Below, in pieces: positions 45,864 through 54,682 of a stretch of DNA of 64,000 nucleotides. Under the pieces are notes generated by a model. That model had not been told where the DNA came from, did not search any database, and worked only from the letters and a program-made list of their open reading frames with translations. Numbering within the stretch: the stretch's first letter is position 1; every line of letters starts with the position of its first letter. Source of the stretch: Methylobacterium nonmethylotrophicum (lineage in GTDB: Bacteria; Pseudomonadota; Alphaproteobacteria; Rhizobiales; Beijerinckiaceae); contig NZ_SRLB01000005.1 in assembly GCF_004745635.1 (NCBI RefSeq), positions 62,001 through 126,000 on the forward strand. Direction: 5' to 3'. The translations under genes were made by a program, and so were the position numbers.

Positions 45864-47084
45864 TCACCCCTTCGCATTCAGCGGGCAGGCGTCGCTCGGC
45901 TTCGGATAGACCTCGTCACCCTTGAGCACCGCCTTGACGTGATAGAAGTCCCAGTCGCGCTTCGATTCCGCCGGCTTCTTCACCTGGAGCAGCAGCAGGT
46001 CGTGGACGAGCGCACCGTCGGCCCGCAAGCGCCCGTTGCGGATCACCGCGTCGTCGATCGTCATCGAGCGCAGCTGCGTCATTACCGCCCCGGCCTCGTC
46101 GGTGCCGACCGCCTGGATCGCCTTCAGGTAGCTCAGGACAGCGGAATACACCGCCGCCTGCGAGGCGCTCGGCATCCGCTTCATCCTGGCGAAGTATTTC
46201 TCCGCGAAGGCGCGCGAGCGGTCGTCGTAGTCCCAGTAGAACGCTTCCGTAAGGTACATGTCCTGGGCCTTGGCGAGGCCGAGGCTCTTCACGTCGGTGA
46301 TGTAGGTGAGGAGCGGCGCGATCACCTGCTTGTCGCTGCGGCCGATGCCGTACTCGGCCGCCTGCTTGACGGCGTTGATGGTGTCGTTGCCGGCGTTGGC
46401 CAGCGCGATCACCTGGGCGCCGGTGCCCTGCGCCTTCAGCATGTAGGACGAGAAGTCGCCGCCCGGGAAGGGATGGCGCGAGACGCCCAGCACCTTGCCG
46501 CCCTCGGCCTCGACCATTGCGGCGGCGTCCTTCTCCAGCGAATGGCCGAAGGTGTAGTCGGCGGTGACGAAGTACCAGCTCTTACGCCCGGCCTTCAGCA
46601 GCGCCTTGGCGGTGCCGGCGGCGAGCGCGTAGGTGTTGACCATCCATTGCGCGCTCAACGGCGAGCACTTGTCGGTGATCGCCGCCATGGCGACGCCCGC
46701 CGAGAGCATGGTCACCCGGTTCTTCTGCCGCGCGATCTCCATCACGGCGAGCGCCGTCGAGGAGGTCGGGAAGTCGGCGATCATGTCGACCCTGCCCTGG
46801 TCGAACCACTCGCGGGCGAGGTTGGCGGCGATGTCGGGCTTGTTCTGGTGGTCGGCGGCGACGAGCTCGACGGGGGCGCCCAGCACCATGCCCCCCATCT
46901 CGTCGATGGCGATCTGCGCCGCCACCGCCGAGCCGCGGCCGGTGAAGTCGGAATAGATCCCCGACAGGTCGTTGAGGATGCCGACCTTCACCACCCCGTC
47001 GCTGACCTTGTCGGCGGCGACGGCCCCTGACGCCAGAGCGGCGAGAGACAGCCCGAGGGCGCACCCGATGACACGCGACCGCAT
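45864..47084 (-). CDS. Liv-type ABC substrate-binding protein
   Basis: This 406-residue periplasmic protein starts MRSRVIGCALGLSLAALASG with a cleavable signal. The type-1 fold has VGILNDLSGIYSDFTGRGSA, DHQNKPDIAANLAREWFDQG and YFVTADYTFGHSLEKDA. It is paralogous to the orphan binding protein at 14609-15838. It belongs to the operon livG-livF-SBP-livH-livM-deaminase-oxidase, so its ligand is probably the amino or imino acid degraded by the last two enzymes. Confidence 0.92.
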   Translation of the reverse strand: MRSRVIGCALGLSLAALASGAVAADKVSDGVVKVGILNDLSGIYSDFTGRGSAVAAQIAIDEMGGMVLGAPVELVAADHQNKPDIAANLAREWFDQGRVDMIADFPTSSTALAVMEIARQKNRVTMLSAGVAMAAITDKCSPLSAQWMVNTYALAAGTAKALLKAGRKSWYFVTADYTFGHSLEKDAAAMVEAEGGKVLGVSRHPFPGGDFSSYMLKAQGTGAQVIALANAGNDTINAVKQAAEYGIGRSDKQVIAPLLTYITDVKSLGLAKAQDMYLTEAFYWDYDDRSRAFAEKYFARMKRMPSASQAAVYSAVLSYLKAIQAVGTDEAGAVMTQLRSMTIDDAVIRNGRLRADGALVHDLLLLQVKKPAESKRDWDFYHVKAVLKGDEVYPKPSDACPLNAKG

Positions 47085-47138
47085 GATTCTGAGCCTCCTG
47101 TGACCCTGCTGGATGAAGCTGGTTTCGCGAAAGACCCG

Positions 47139-47843
47139 TCAGATCCCGAGCAGCCGCCCGACCTCCTCCTCCCGCGCCGCGACCTCGTGCGCCGCGATCA
47201 TCGCGGCGATGCGGCCGTGCTCGACCACGTAGTGGCGGTCGGCGAGGTGGCGGGCGAAGTGGAAGTTCTGCTCGACCAGCACGATGGTGAAGCCGCGGCT
47301 CTTCAGGAGCGCCACGGCGCGCCCGAGCGCCTCGACGATGACCGGCGCCAGCCCCTCGGTGATCTCGTCGAGGAGCAGGATGCGCGCGCCCGTGGTCAGG
47401 ACGCGCCCGAGCGCCAGCATCTGCTGCTCGCCGCCCGAGAGCCGGCCGCCATAGCTGTCGGCGCGCTCGGCGAGGTTCGGGAACAGCGCCAGCACCTCGT
47501 CGAGGGGCAATCCCCCCTCCCCCAGGCGCGGCAGCAGGGTCAGGTTCTCGCGGGTGGTGAGCGTGCGGTAGACGCCGCGCTCCTCCGGGCAGTAGCCGAG
47601 GCCGAGGCGGGCGATGCGGTGGGTGGGGAGCCGGATCGCCTCCTCGCCCCGGACCCGCACCGAGCCGGCGCGCCGGTCGGTGAGGCCGAGGATCGCCCGG
47701 AGCGTGGTGGTGCGCCCGGCGCCGTTGCGGCCGATCAGGGTCACGCACTCGCCCTCGCGCACCGTGAGGTCGATGCCGTGCAGCACGTGGCTCTCGCCGT
47801 ACCAGGCCTGGAGGCCGCGCGTCTCGAGGACGGTCTCAGGCAT
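47139..47843 (-). CDS. livF: ABC transporter ATP-binding protein LivF
   Basis: This 234-residue ATPase has LQAWYGESHVLHGIDLTVRE, Walker A TLIGRNGAGRTTTLRAIL, signature RLSGGEQQMLALGRVLTTGA and Walker B ILLLDEITEGLAP. The Walker A is GRNGAGRTT: the usual lysine (GKTT/GKST) is replaced by arginine, which is odd and could weaken ATP hydrolysis in this subunit; LivG keeps its lysine. It overlaps livG by 8 bp. Confidence 0.92.
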   Translation of the reverse strand: MPETVLETRGLQAWYGESHVLHGIDLTVREGECVTLIGRNGAGRTTTLRAILGLTDRRAGSVRVRGEEAIRLPTHRIARLGLGYCPEERGVYRTLTTRENLTLLPRLGEGGLPLDEVLALFPNLAERADSYGGRLSGGEQQMLALGRVLTTGARILLLDEITEGLAPVIVEALGRAVALLKSRGFTIVLVEQNFHFARHLADRHYVVEHGRIAAMIAAHEVAAREEEVGRLLGI

Positions 47844-48588
47844 GGCCGCCCCCGAGATAGGCGGCGCGCACCGCCGGGTCGGTCGAGACGGCGGCGTAGG
47901 GCCCCTCGGCCAGGATCTCGCCGCGCTGCAGCACCGTGATCGTGTCGCAGAGGTCGGCCACCACCGACATGTTGTGCTCGACCATCAGGATCGTGCGGCC
48001 TTCGGCGATGCGCCGGATCAGCCGCTTGATGCGGTCGACGTCCTCGATCGCCATGCCCTGCGTCGGCTCGTCGAGGAGCAGGAAGGGCGGATCGAGGGCG
48101 AGCGTCGTGGCGATCTCGAGGGTGCGCTTGCGGCCGTAGGACAGGTCGGCGGCGCGCGCCTCCGCGGCCTCCGCCAGGCCGACCTCGGAGAGGAGCCGCC
48201 GCGCCTCGTCGTCGAGCACCGCCAGCGTGCGGCCGGAGAGCCAGAATCGGTACTGCGTGCCGAGGCGCCGCTGCAAGGCCACCCGGACGTTGTCGTGGAC
48301 GCTGAGGTTCGGGAAGATCGCCGAGATCTGGAACGAGCGCACCAGCCCGCGCCGGGCGATGGCGGCGGAGGTGTCCCGGGTGATGTCCTGGCCCTCGTAG
48401 AGGATCTGCCCCTCGGTCGGCACGTGGACCTTGGTGAGCAGGTTGAAGACCGTGGTCTTGCCGGCGCCGTTCGGGCCGATCAGCGCGTGGATCGTGTGCC
48501 GCCGGACCTTCAGGTCGAGCCCCCGCACCGCCCGGAAGCCGCCGAACGCCTTGGTCAGCCCCCTGGTCTCGAGTGCGGTCTCGGGCAC
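47836..48588 (-). CDS. livG: ABC transporter ATP-binding protein LivG
   Basis: This 250-residue ATPase has Walker A ALIGPNGAGKTTVFNLLTKV, signature LSYGRKRTLEIATTLALDPP (the LSYG form typical of LivG), Walker B LLLDEPTQGMA and the C-terminal LivG tail (YAAVSTDPAVRAAYLGGG). It starts at GTG 48588 behind GAGGA. It is the first gene of the leftward liv operon; a TTGTATA-containing site lies 32 bp upstream. Confidence 0.93.
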   Translation of the reverse strand: MPETALETRGLTKAFGGFRAVRGLDLKVRRHTIHALIGPNGAGKTTVFNLLTKVHVPTEGQILYEGQDITRDTSAAIARRGLVRSFQISAIFPNLSVHDNVRVALQRRLGTQYRFWLSGRTLAVLDDEARRLLSEVGLAEAAEARAADLSYGRKRTLEIATTLALDPPFLLLDEPTQGMAIEDVDRIKRLIRRIAEGRTILMVEHNMSVVADLCDTITVLQRGEILAEGPYAAVSTDPAVRAAYLGGGHA

Positions 48589-48619
48589 GGCGTGGTCCTC
48601 GCGTCGGCGTGATTCGTAG

Positions 48620-48633
48620 ATTGTATAAAATAT
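48620..48633. promoter_or_regulatory. Candidate GntR site upstream of the liv operon
   Basis: ATTGTATAAAAT shares ATTGTATA with the ATTGTATACGAT palindrome upstream of gntR (49860-49871). It lies 32 bp upstream of the livG start, in the only AT-rich part of the gap. It is an imperfect palindrome here. Confidence 0.4.
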
Positions 48634-48696
48634 GCGATCACGTCAAGCGGTGGTTCGGCGTTCCCGTCGCTCGAATCCGGATTCCACACCCTCGGC

Positions 48697-49057
48697 GTCA
48701 TCCCGGGGCCGCGCAGCGGAACCCGGGATCCATAACCGCCGATGACTCAGAGCCTGTTTGACGTGCCTGGCAAATTTATCCCACCCTCGACCTCATCCTG
48801 AGGAGTCAGTCGATTGAAGATCGACTGACCTCGAAGGAGGGCTCCAGGGATCACTGAGCCTTCTGGAGCCCTCCTTCGAGGCTCCTTTCAGTCGCACCTC
48901 AGGATGAGGTCGTGAACGGGATAGATCGGGCCCATGCGATACCGTTCTCAGCAGTCAAACAGGCTCTCAGAAGATTTCGGAACATGGTCCGCCTGACTCG
49001 GAACCGTCAGCGGTTATGGATCCCGGGTCCTCGCCTTTCGGCGAGCCCCGGGACGAC
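48697..49057. repeat. Palindromic element, family M3, copy interrupted by M1
   Basis: The ends are GTCATCCCGGGGC and GCCCCGGGACGAC, with inner arms GGATCCATAACCGC and GCGGTTATGGATCC. It is 361 bp long. Removing the 215-bp M1 insert and one copy of the flanking 5-bp repeat leaves 141 bp, the length of the intact copy at 15903-16043. Confidence 0.8.
48751..48965. mobile_element. MITE-like element, family M1, copy B, with 5-bp target duplication
   Basis: Perfect 12-bp terminal inverted repeats AGCCTGTTTGAC and GTCAAACAGGCT bound a 215-bp non-coding palindromic interior. The flanks are CTCAG on both sides (48746-48750 and 48966-48970). It interrupts an M3 element, which is good evidence that it inserted as a unit. 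The transposase that would move it is not in this window. Confidence 0.75.
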
Positions 49058-49121
49058 GCGGAGGGTGGGAAGACCGAAGCATCGATCGATGCTGGCGATC
49101 GGAACCGCCCGTGGATAACCT

Positions 49122-49826
49122 TCACACCGCCGCCGCCGACTTCCTGTAGATCTCCACCAGCGAGCGCCCCGCATGCTCGACATGGATCCGCAGCAGGTTG
49201 GCCGCCGCCACGACCTCCCCCGCCTCGCACAGATCGAGGATCGCGGTGTGCTCCATGTCGGCCCGGGCGACGTCGCCGGTGACGGAGAGCTGGAGCCGGG
49301 TCGGGCGGTCGCAATCCTGGAGCAGGCCAGCGATGATCGCCAGCGAGCGCGGCCGGCCGGCATGGCGCAGCAGGCCGAGATGGAAGCGCCGGTTCAGCTC
49401 GCCCCAGGTCTCGACCGTGCCGGCCTTGAGCGCGGTGCTGTACTCGTCGCGCAGGGAGCGCAACTCGGCGAAGTCCTCGGGGGTGAGGTGGCGGGCCGAG
49501 AGGATCAGGAGTTGCGGCTCGAGGGAGACGCGGAGCTGGAAGACGTCCTCGATCTCCTCGACCGAGAGTCCCGTCACGACGGCGCCGCGATGCGGCACGA
49601 TCTTGACGAGCCCCCCGGCTTCGAGCTGCAGCAGCGCCTCGCGGATGGGGATCCGGCTGATGCCGAACTCCTCCGCCAGCGCGTCCTGGCGCAGCTGGAC
49701 GCCCGGCGCCAGGGCGCCGGAGAGGATGCGCTGGCGCAGGGCCTCGGCCACGGCGGCCGAGACGGTCCGGTGTCCGAGGCCTCCGGCGACGGATCGCGTC
49801 CCTCGCTCCTGCGCCGTCACCGCCAT
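49122..49826 (-). CDS. GntR-family regulator, FadR/FCD subfamily
   Basis: This 234-residue regulator has a winged helix at residues ~18-80 (VAEALRQRILSGALAPGVQL, RQDALAEEFGISRIPIREAL, LEAGGLVKIVPHRGAVV). An all-helical FCD ligand domain follows (EIEDVFQLRVSLEPQLLILS, HRLL-type region, EHTAILDLCEAGEVVAAANL with metal-binding His candidates). It lies upstream of the liv/deaminase/oxidase operon on the same strand and probably regulates it. A TTGTATACGA palindrome lies 34 bp upstream of its start. Confidence 0.92.
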   Translation of the reverse strand: MAVTAQERGTRSVAGGLGHRTVSAAVAEALRQRILSGALAPGVQLRQDALAEEFGISRIPIREALLQLEAGGLVKIVPHRGAVVTGLSVEEIEDVFQLRVSLEPQLLILSARHLTPEDFAELRSLRDEYSTALKAGTVETWGELNRRFHLGLLRHAGRPRSLAIIAGLLQDCDRPTRLQLSVTGDVARADMEHTAILDLCEAGEVVAAANLLRIHVEHAGRSLVEIYRKSAAAV

Positions 49827-49859
49827 GCTCTCGACTCCACTCGCTCACATCACGTGAAT

Positions 49860-49871
49860 ATTGTATACGAT
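49860..49871. promoter_or_regulatory. Candidate GntR autoregulatory operator
   Basis: ATTGTATACGAT contains TTGTATACGA, which fits the TNGT-Nx-ACNA pattern of FCD-type GntR operators. It lies 34 bp upstream of the gntR ATG and 20 bp beyond the stop of the XRE-cupin gene. Confidence 0.5.
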
Positions 49872-49888
49872 TGGCGGTTGCAAGCCGG

Positions 49889-50440
49889 TCAGAAGGTCGG
49901 CGGCGTGCAGGCGCTGACGACCTCGCAGGGGTGCGGGCCGACGCAGCGGAAGCGGTGCGGCCGGCGGCTCGAGAAGTAGTAGGCATCGCCCGGGCCGAGC
50001 ACCCGGCGCTCGTCGTCGACCGTCACCTCGAGCCGGCCCGACAGCACGATGCCGCCCTCCTCGCCGTCATGGACGAGGGGCACGCGGCCGGTATCGGCGC
50101 CCGGCTCGTAGCGCTCCTTGAGGAGCTGCAGCGCGCGGCCGAAGAGGCTGTCGCCGACCTGGCGGTAGGAGATCCGGCCCTTGCCGATCTCGACCAGCTC
50201 CTCGCTGGCATAGAAGGCCTTCTCGGTCCGCTCCGGGGTCAGCGAGAAGAACTCGGCGAGCCCGATCGGCACCGCGTCGAGGATGCGCTTGAGGGCGCCG
50301 ACCGACGGGTTGGTCTGGCCCGATTCGATCAGCGAGATGGTGGAGTTGACCACGCCCGCGCGCTTGGCCAGGGCCCGCTGCGACAGGCCGTGCAGCAGGC
50401 GCACGTGGCGCAGGCGCGCCCCCACCTCGTCGTTGGTCAC
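49889..50440 (-). CDS. XRE-family regulator with C-terminal cupin domain
   Basis: This 183-residue protein has an N-terminal helix-turn-helix (ARLRHVRLLHGLSQRALAKR, NSTISLIESGQTNPSVGALK). It is followed by a cupin (GEEGGIVLSGRLEVTVDDER, LGPGDAYYFSSRRPHRFRCV), the PuuR-like layout that senses small amines or amino acids. The start is GTG 50440 behind GGGGAG. It is divergent from the aminotransferase gene (165 bp between starts), which it likely regulates. Confidence 0.9.
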   Translation of the reverse strand: MTNDEVGARLRHVRLLHGLSQRALAKRAGVVNSTISLIESGQTNPSVGALKRILDAVPIGLAEFFSLTPERTEKAFYASEELVEIGKGRISYRQVGDSLFGRALQLLKERYEPGADTGRVPLVHDGEEGGIVLSGRLEVTVDDERRVLGPGDAYYFSSRRPHRFRCVGPHPCEVVSACTPPTF

Positions 50441-50605
50441 GCCGGCTCCCCTGTTGAGGCTGTTGCGGATCGGGCAACACTCTACCTTGGCCACTCTGGG
50501 CATCAAAGGCTTGGCGGAAGCCAGAAAAGGACTTGTTGCCCTTGCCGGAACGGTCTTGTCTGGGCGCCATCGCGCCCCAGGGACCCTGCCAGGAGGAACC
50601 CCGCC

Positions 50606-51937
50606 ATGAACGCCCATCCGCCGCGCCTGAACCGCCCGAGCCTCGACGCCTACTGGATGCCGTTCACGGCCAACCGCCAGTTCAAGGCGGCACCCCGCCT
50701 CCTCGTCTCGGCGGAGGGCATGCACTACACCGCCGATGACGGCCGCGAGGTCCTCGACGGCACCGCCGGGCTGTGGTGCGTCAATGCCGGCCACGGCCGG
50801 AGGCGGATCGCCGAGGCCGTGGAGCGCCAGCTCTCGACCCTCGACTACGCGCCCTCGTTCCAGATGGGCCACCCGATCGCCTTCGCGTTCGCCGAGCGCC
50901 TGGCGGCGATCGCGCCGGGGGGCAGCCTCGACCGGGTGTTCTTCACCGGCTCCGGGTCGGAATCGGTCGACACCGCCCTCAAGATCGCGCTCGCCTACCA
51001 GCGCGCCATCGGCCAGGGCACGCGGACCCGGGTGATCGGGCGCGAGCGCGGCTATCACGGCGTCGGCTTCGGCGGCATCTCGGTCGGCGGGCTCGTCAAC
51101 AACCGCCGGATGTTCCCGCTGCTGCCGGGCGTCGACCACCTGCGCCACACCCACGATCTGGCCCGCAACGCCTTCGTGCAGGGCCAGCCCGAGCACGGGG
51201 CGGACCTCGCGGACGACCTCGAGCGGCTGGTGGCGCTTCACGGCGCCGAGACGATCGCGGCGGTGATCGTCGAGCCGGTGGCGGGCTCGACCGGCGTGCT
51301 GGTGCCGCCGAAGGGCTATCTCGAGCGCCTGCGCGAGATCGCGACGAAACACGGCATCCTGCTGATCTTCGACGAGGTCATCACCGGCTTCGGCCGCCTC
51401 GGCGCGCCCTTCGCCACCGACTATTTCGGGGTCACGCCGGACCTGATCACCACCGCGAAGGGGCTGACCAACGGCACGATCCCGATGGGCGCCGTCTTCG
51501 CGTCGCGCGCCGTCCACGACGCGCTGATGCACGGGCCGGAGGGCGCGATCGAGCTCTTCCACGGCTACACCTATTCGGGCCACCCGGTCGCCTGCGCGGC
51601 CGGCCTCGCCACCCTGGAGATCTACGCCGAGGAGGACCTCCTCACCCGCACGACGCAGATCCAGGCGCACTGGCACACGGCGATGCACGCGTTGCGCGGG
51701 CTCCCGCACGTGATCGACATCCGCACCATCGGCCTCATCGCCGGCATCGAGCTCGAGCCCCGCGCCGGGGCGCCGGGGGCGCGGGCCTACGACGTCTTCA
51801 CCGACTGCTTCGAGAAAGGCCTGCTGATCCGCGTCACCGGGGACATCATCGCCCTCTCGCCGCCGCTGATCGCGGAGCCCGAGCACATCGACACCATGGC
51901 CTCGATGCTGGGCGAGGCGCTGCGGCGGGTCGCCTGA
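50606..51937 (+). CDS. Class III aminotransferase, omega-amino acid:pyruvate type
   Basis: This 443-residue PLP enzyme has the Schiff-base lysine K285 in LITTAKGLTNGTIPMGA, the cofactor-binding D256 in LIFDEVITGFGRLG, and the distinctive RVIGRERGYHGVGFGGISVG near 142-161. That segment marks the beta-alanine/omega-amino acid:pyruvate transaminase branch. It would convert beta-alanine, GABA-like amines or taurine-like substrates to semialdehydes. ATG 50606 follows AGGAGG with good spacing. The divergent XRE-cupin gene is the likely regulator. Confidence 0.92.
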   Translation: MNAHPPRLNRPSLDAYWMPFTANRQFKAAPRLLVSAEGMHYTADDGREVLDGTAGLWCVNAGHGRRRIAEAVERQLSTLDYAPSFQMGHPIAFAFAERLAAIAPGGSLDRVFFTGSGSESVDTALKIALAYQRAIGQGTRTRVIGRERGYHGVGFGGISVGGLVNNRRMFPLLPGVDHLRHTHDLARNAFVQGQPEHGADLADDLERLVALHGAETIAAVIVEPVAGSTGVLVPPKGYLERLREIATKHGILLIFDEVITGFGRLGAPFATDYFGVTPDLITTAKGLTNGTIPMGAVFASRAVHDALMHGPEGAIELFHGYTYSGHPVACAAGLATLEIYAEEDLLTRTTQIQAHWHTAMHALRGLPHVIDIRTIGLIAGIELEPRAGAPGARAYDVFTDCFEKGLLIRVTGDIIALSPPLIAEPEHIDTMASMLGEALRRVA

Positions 51938-51989
51938 GCGGAGGGTGCGCGGGCCGTCGCCCGGCGACGGCCAATGACCTGCAGCCCAG

Positions 51990-52015
51990 AAAAAAGGCCG
52001 CCCTTGCGGGCGGCC
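51990..52015 (-). terminator. Rho-independent terminator for the leftward peptide-transport operon
   Basis: A perfect 8-bp stem GGCCGCCC-TTGC-GGGCGGCC (51996-52015) is preceded on the + strand by six A residues (51990-51995). On the minus transcript this is a GC stem followed by U6. It lies about 150 bp after the stop at 52162. Confidence 0.8.
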
Positions 52016-52161
52016 CGAAGTCTAGGGAGGAAACGCCCAAGAAGGGCAGCACCGCCGCGACGCCATCGCCGCGGTGCGTGAAAACGATTTCACATTTTGC
52101 GGCGCACACAGCAAGCGACGACAGGGCGGGGCCGCCATGCGTCGGTCGCAGGGCGCGTCGG

Positions 52162-52994
<833 letters not shown>

Positions 52995-52998
<4 letters not shown>

Positions 52999-53834
52999 CG
53001 GCCGCCTCCCGCAACGCGGCGCGGTTCCCCGCCCGCGGTCTCCCCGCCCAGGCCAGCCCGGGCCCGGCGGGGCAGCGCCGCGATCAGGTCGCGGGTGTAT
53101 TGCGCCGTGGGCCGGCGCAGGACCGCCTCGGTCGGCCCCTCCTCCACCGCCCGGCCGCGGCACATGACCAGGGTCCGGTCGGTGCTGCGGGCGATCACCC
53201 CGAGGTCGTGGCTGATCAGGATCAGGGACAGGCCGAGATCCGCCACCAGCTCGTCGAGGATGTCCAGGATCTCCTTCTGCACCGTCACGTCGAGGGCCGT
53301 GGTCGGCTCGTCGGCGATCAGGAGGTCGGGCTTCAAGGCGAGCGCGATGGCGATGCCGACGCGCTGGCGCTGGCCGCCGGACATCTCGTGCGGGTAGCTG
53401 TCGATGCGCCGGGCCGGATCGGGGATCCGCACCCGGTCGAGAAGGCGCAAGGCTTCCGCCCGCGCCTCGGCGCGGCCGACGGCGCGGTGGAGGCGGATGC
53501 CTTCGGCGATCTGCTGGCCCGCGGTCATGGCGGGGTTCAAGGCCGTCATCGGCTCCTGGAAGATCATGCCGATGCGCCGGCCGCGGATGCCCCGCAGCTC
53601 GCGCTCGCTCGCCGCCAAGATGTCGCGGCCCTCGAGCAGGATCTCGCCGGCGGCGCGGGCACTCTTCGGCAGGAGCCCGATGGTCGCGAGCGACAGCATC
53701 GACTTGCCGGAGCCCGATTCGCCGACGATGCCGAGGCTCTCGCCGCGCTGGACCGCGACCGAGACGTCGTCGACGACCCGCACCGGGCCGTCGGGGCCCG
53801 GGAAGGCGATGGAGAGGTTGCGGATCGCGAGCAT
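52995..53834 (-). CDS. Peptide/nickel ABC transporter ATP-binding protein, DppD/OppD type
   Basis: This 279-residue ATPase has Walker A GIVGESGSGKSMLSLATIGL, GMIFQEPMTALNPAMTAGQQ, signature EMSGGQRQRVGIAIALALKP and Walker B LLIADEPTTALDVTVQKEIL. The C-terminal TAQYTRDLIAALPRR is the usual OppD tail. Its ATG shares a base with the stop of the DppC-type gene. It works as a heterodimer with the DppF-type subunit. Confidence 0.93.
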
Positions 53835-54682
53835 CAGGAGGCCTGCCGGCGGCGCGGGTCGAGGCGGGCGGCGAGCCCGTCGCCCAGGAGGTTGAGGCCG
53901 AGCACCGCCGCCGCGATGGCGAGGCCTGGGGCCAGCGCCAAGTGGGGCGCCTGGAGCAGGTAGGTCTGCGCTTCGGCGAGCATCCGCCCCCAGGTCGGGG
54001 CCGGCGGCGGCAGGCCGAGGCCGAGGAAGCTCAGGCCCGCCTCGGTCAGGATCGCCATGGCGAGCTGGATCGTCACCTGCACGATGATCTGCCCGGCGAT
54101 GTTGGGCAGGACATGTTCGAGCGTGATCCGCGCCGTGCCCTTGCCGGCCATGCGGGCGGCCATGATGTAGTCCCGCGCCCAGATCTGCAGCGCCGCGCCG
54201 CGGGTGACCCGGGCGAAGACCGGGATCATGAACACCCCGATGGCGATGATCGCGGTGAGCGCGCCCGGCCCCAGCAGCGCGCCGAGCATGATCGCCGACA
54301 GGATCGGCGGCAGGGCGAACAGCGCGTCGCAGATCCGCATCAGCACCGCATCGAAGCCCGCCCTCGCCGCCGCCGCGACGCCCGCGAGCGTGCCGAGCAC
54401 GGCACCCACGGCCACCGCCGCGAAGGCGACGGTGAGCGAGTTGAAGGCGCCGCGCATCAGCATCGAGGCGACGTCGCGCCCGAGATGGTCGGTGCCGAGG
54501 AGCCCGGAGACCAGGGGCCCTTTGAGCTTCTGGAGGATGCGCATCCGGGCCGGATCCTCGGGGGTCCAGACCAGGGAGGTGAGCGCCACCGCGACGAGGA
54601 ACGCCGTCAGGACGCCGCCGACGAGGAGCGTGACGCTGCCGGGGCGCCAGGCCCGCCGGGCCCGCAGGGCGAGGACCGTCAC
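53834..54682 (-). CDS. Peptide ABC transporter permease, DppC/OppC type
   Basis: This 282-residue permease has about six helices. An N-terminal polar loop contains GTDHLGRDVASMLMRGAFNS, typical of DppC/OppC, and the EAA-like loop is RMAGKGTARITLEHVLPNIA. It starts at GTG 54682, overlapping the DppB-type stop as GTGA. It forms the membrane channel with the DppB-type subunit. Confidence 0.93.
   Translation of the reverse strand: MTVLALRARRAWRPGSVTLLVGGVLTAFLVAVALTSLVWTPEDPARMRILQKLKGPLVSGLLGTDHLGRDVASMLMRGAFNSLTVAFAAVAVGAVLGTLAGVAAAARAGFDAVLMRICDALFALPPILSAIMLGALLGPGALTAIIAIGVFMIPVFARVTRGAALQIWARDYIMAARMAGKGTARITLEHVLPNIAGQIIVQVTIQLAMAILTEAGLSFLGLGLPPPAPTWGRMLAEAQTYLLQAPHLALAPGLAIAAAVLGLNLLGDGLAARLDPRRRQAS

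Larger units (their letters stand above)
48589..49121. other. 533-bp intergenic region between gntR and livG
   Basis: No gene is supported. The part next to livG (48589-48696) is AT-richer and carries the presumed liv promoter and an ATTGTATAAAAT site. The remainder is an M3 palindrome (48697-49057) split by an M1 element (48751-48965). Confidence 0.75.
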
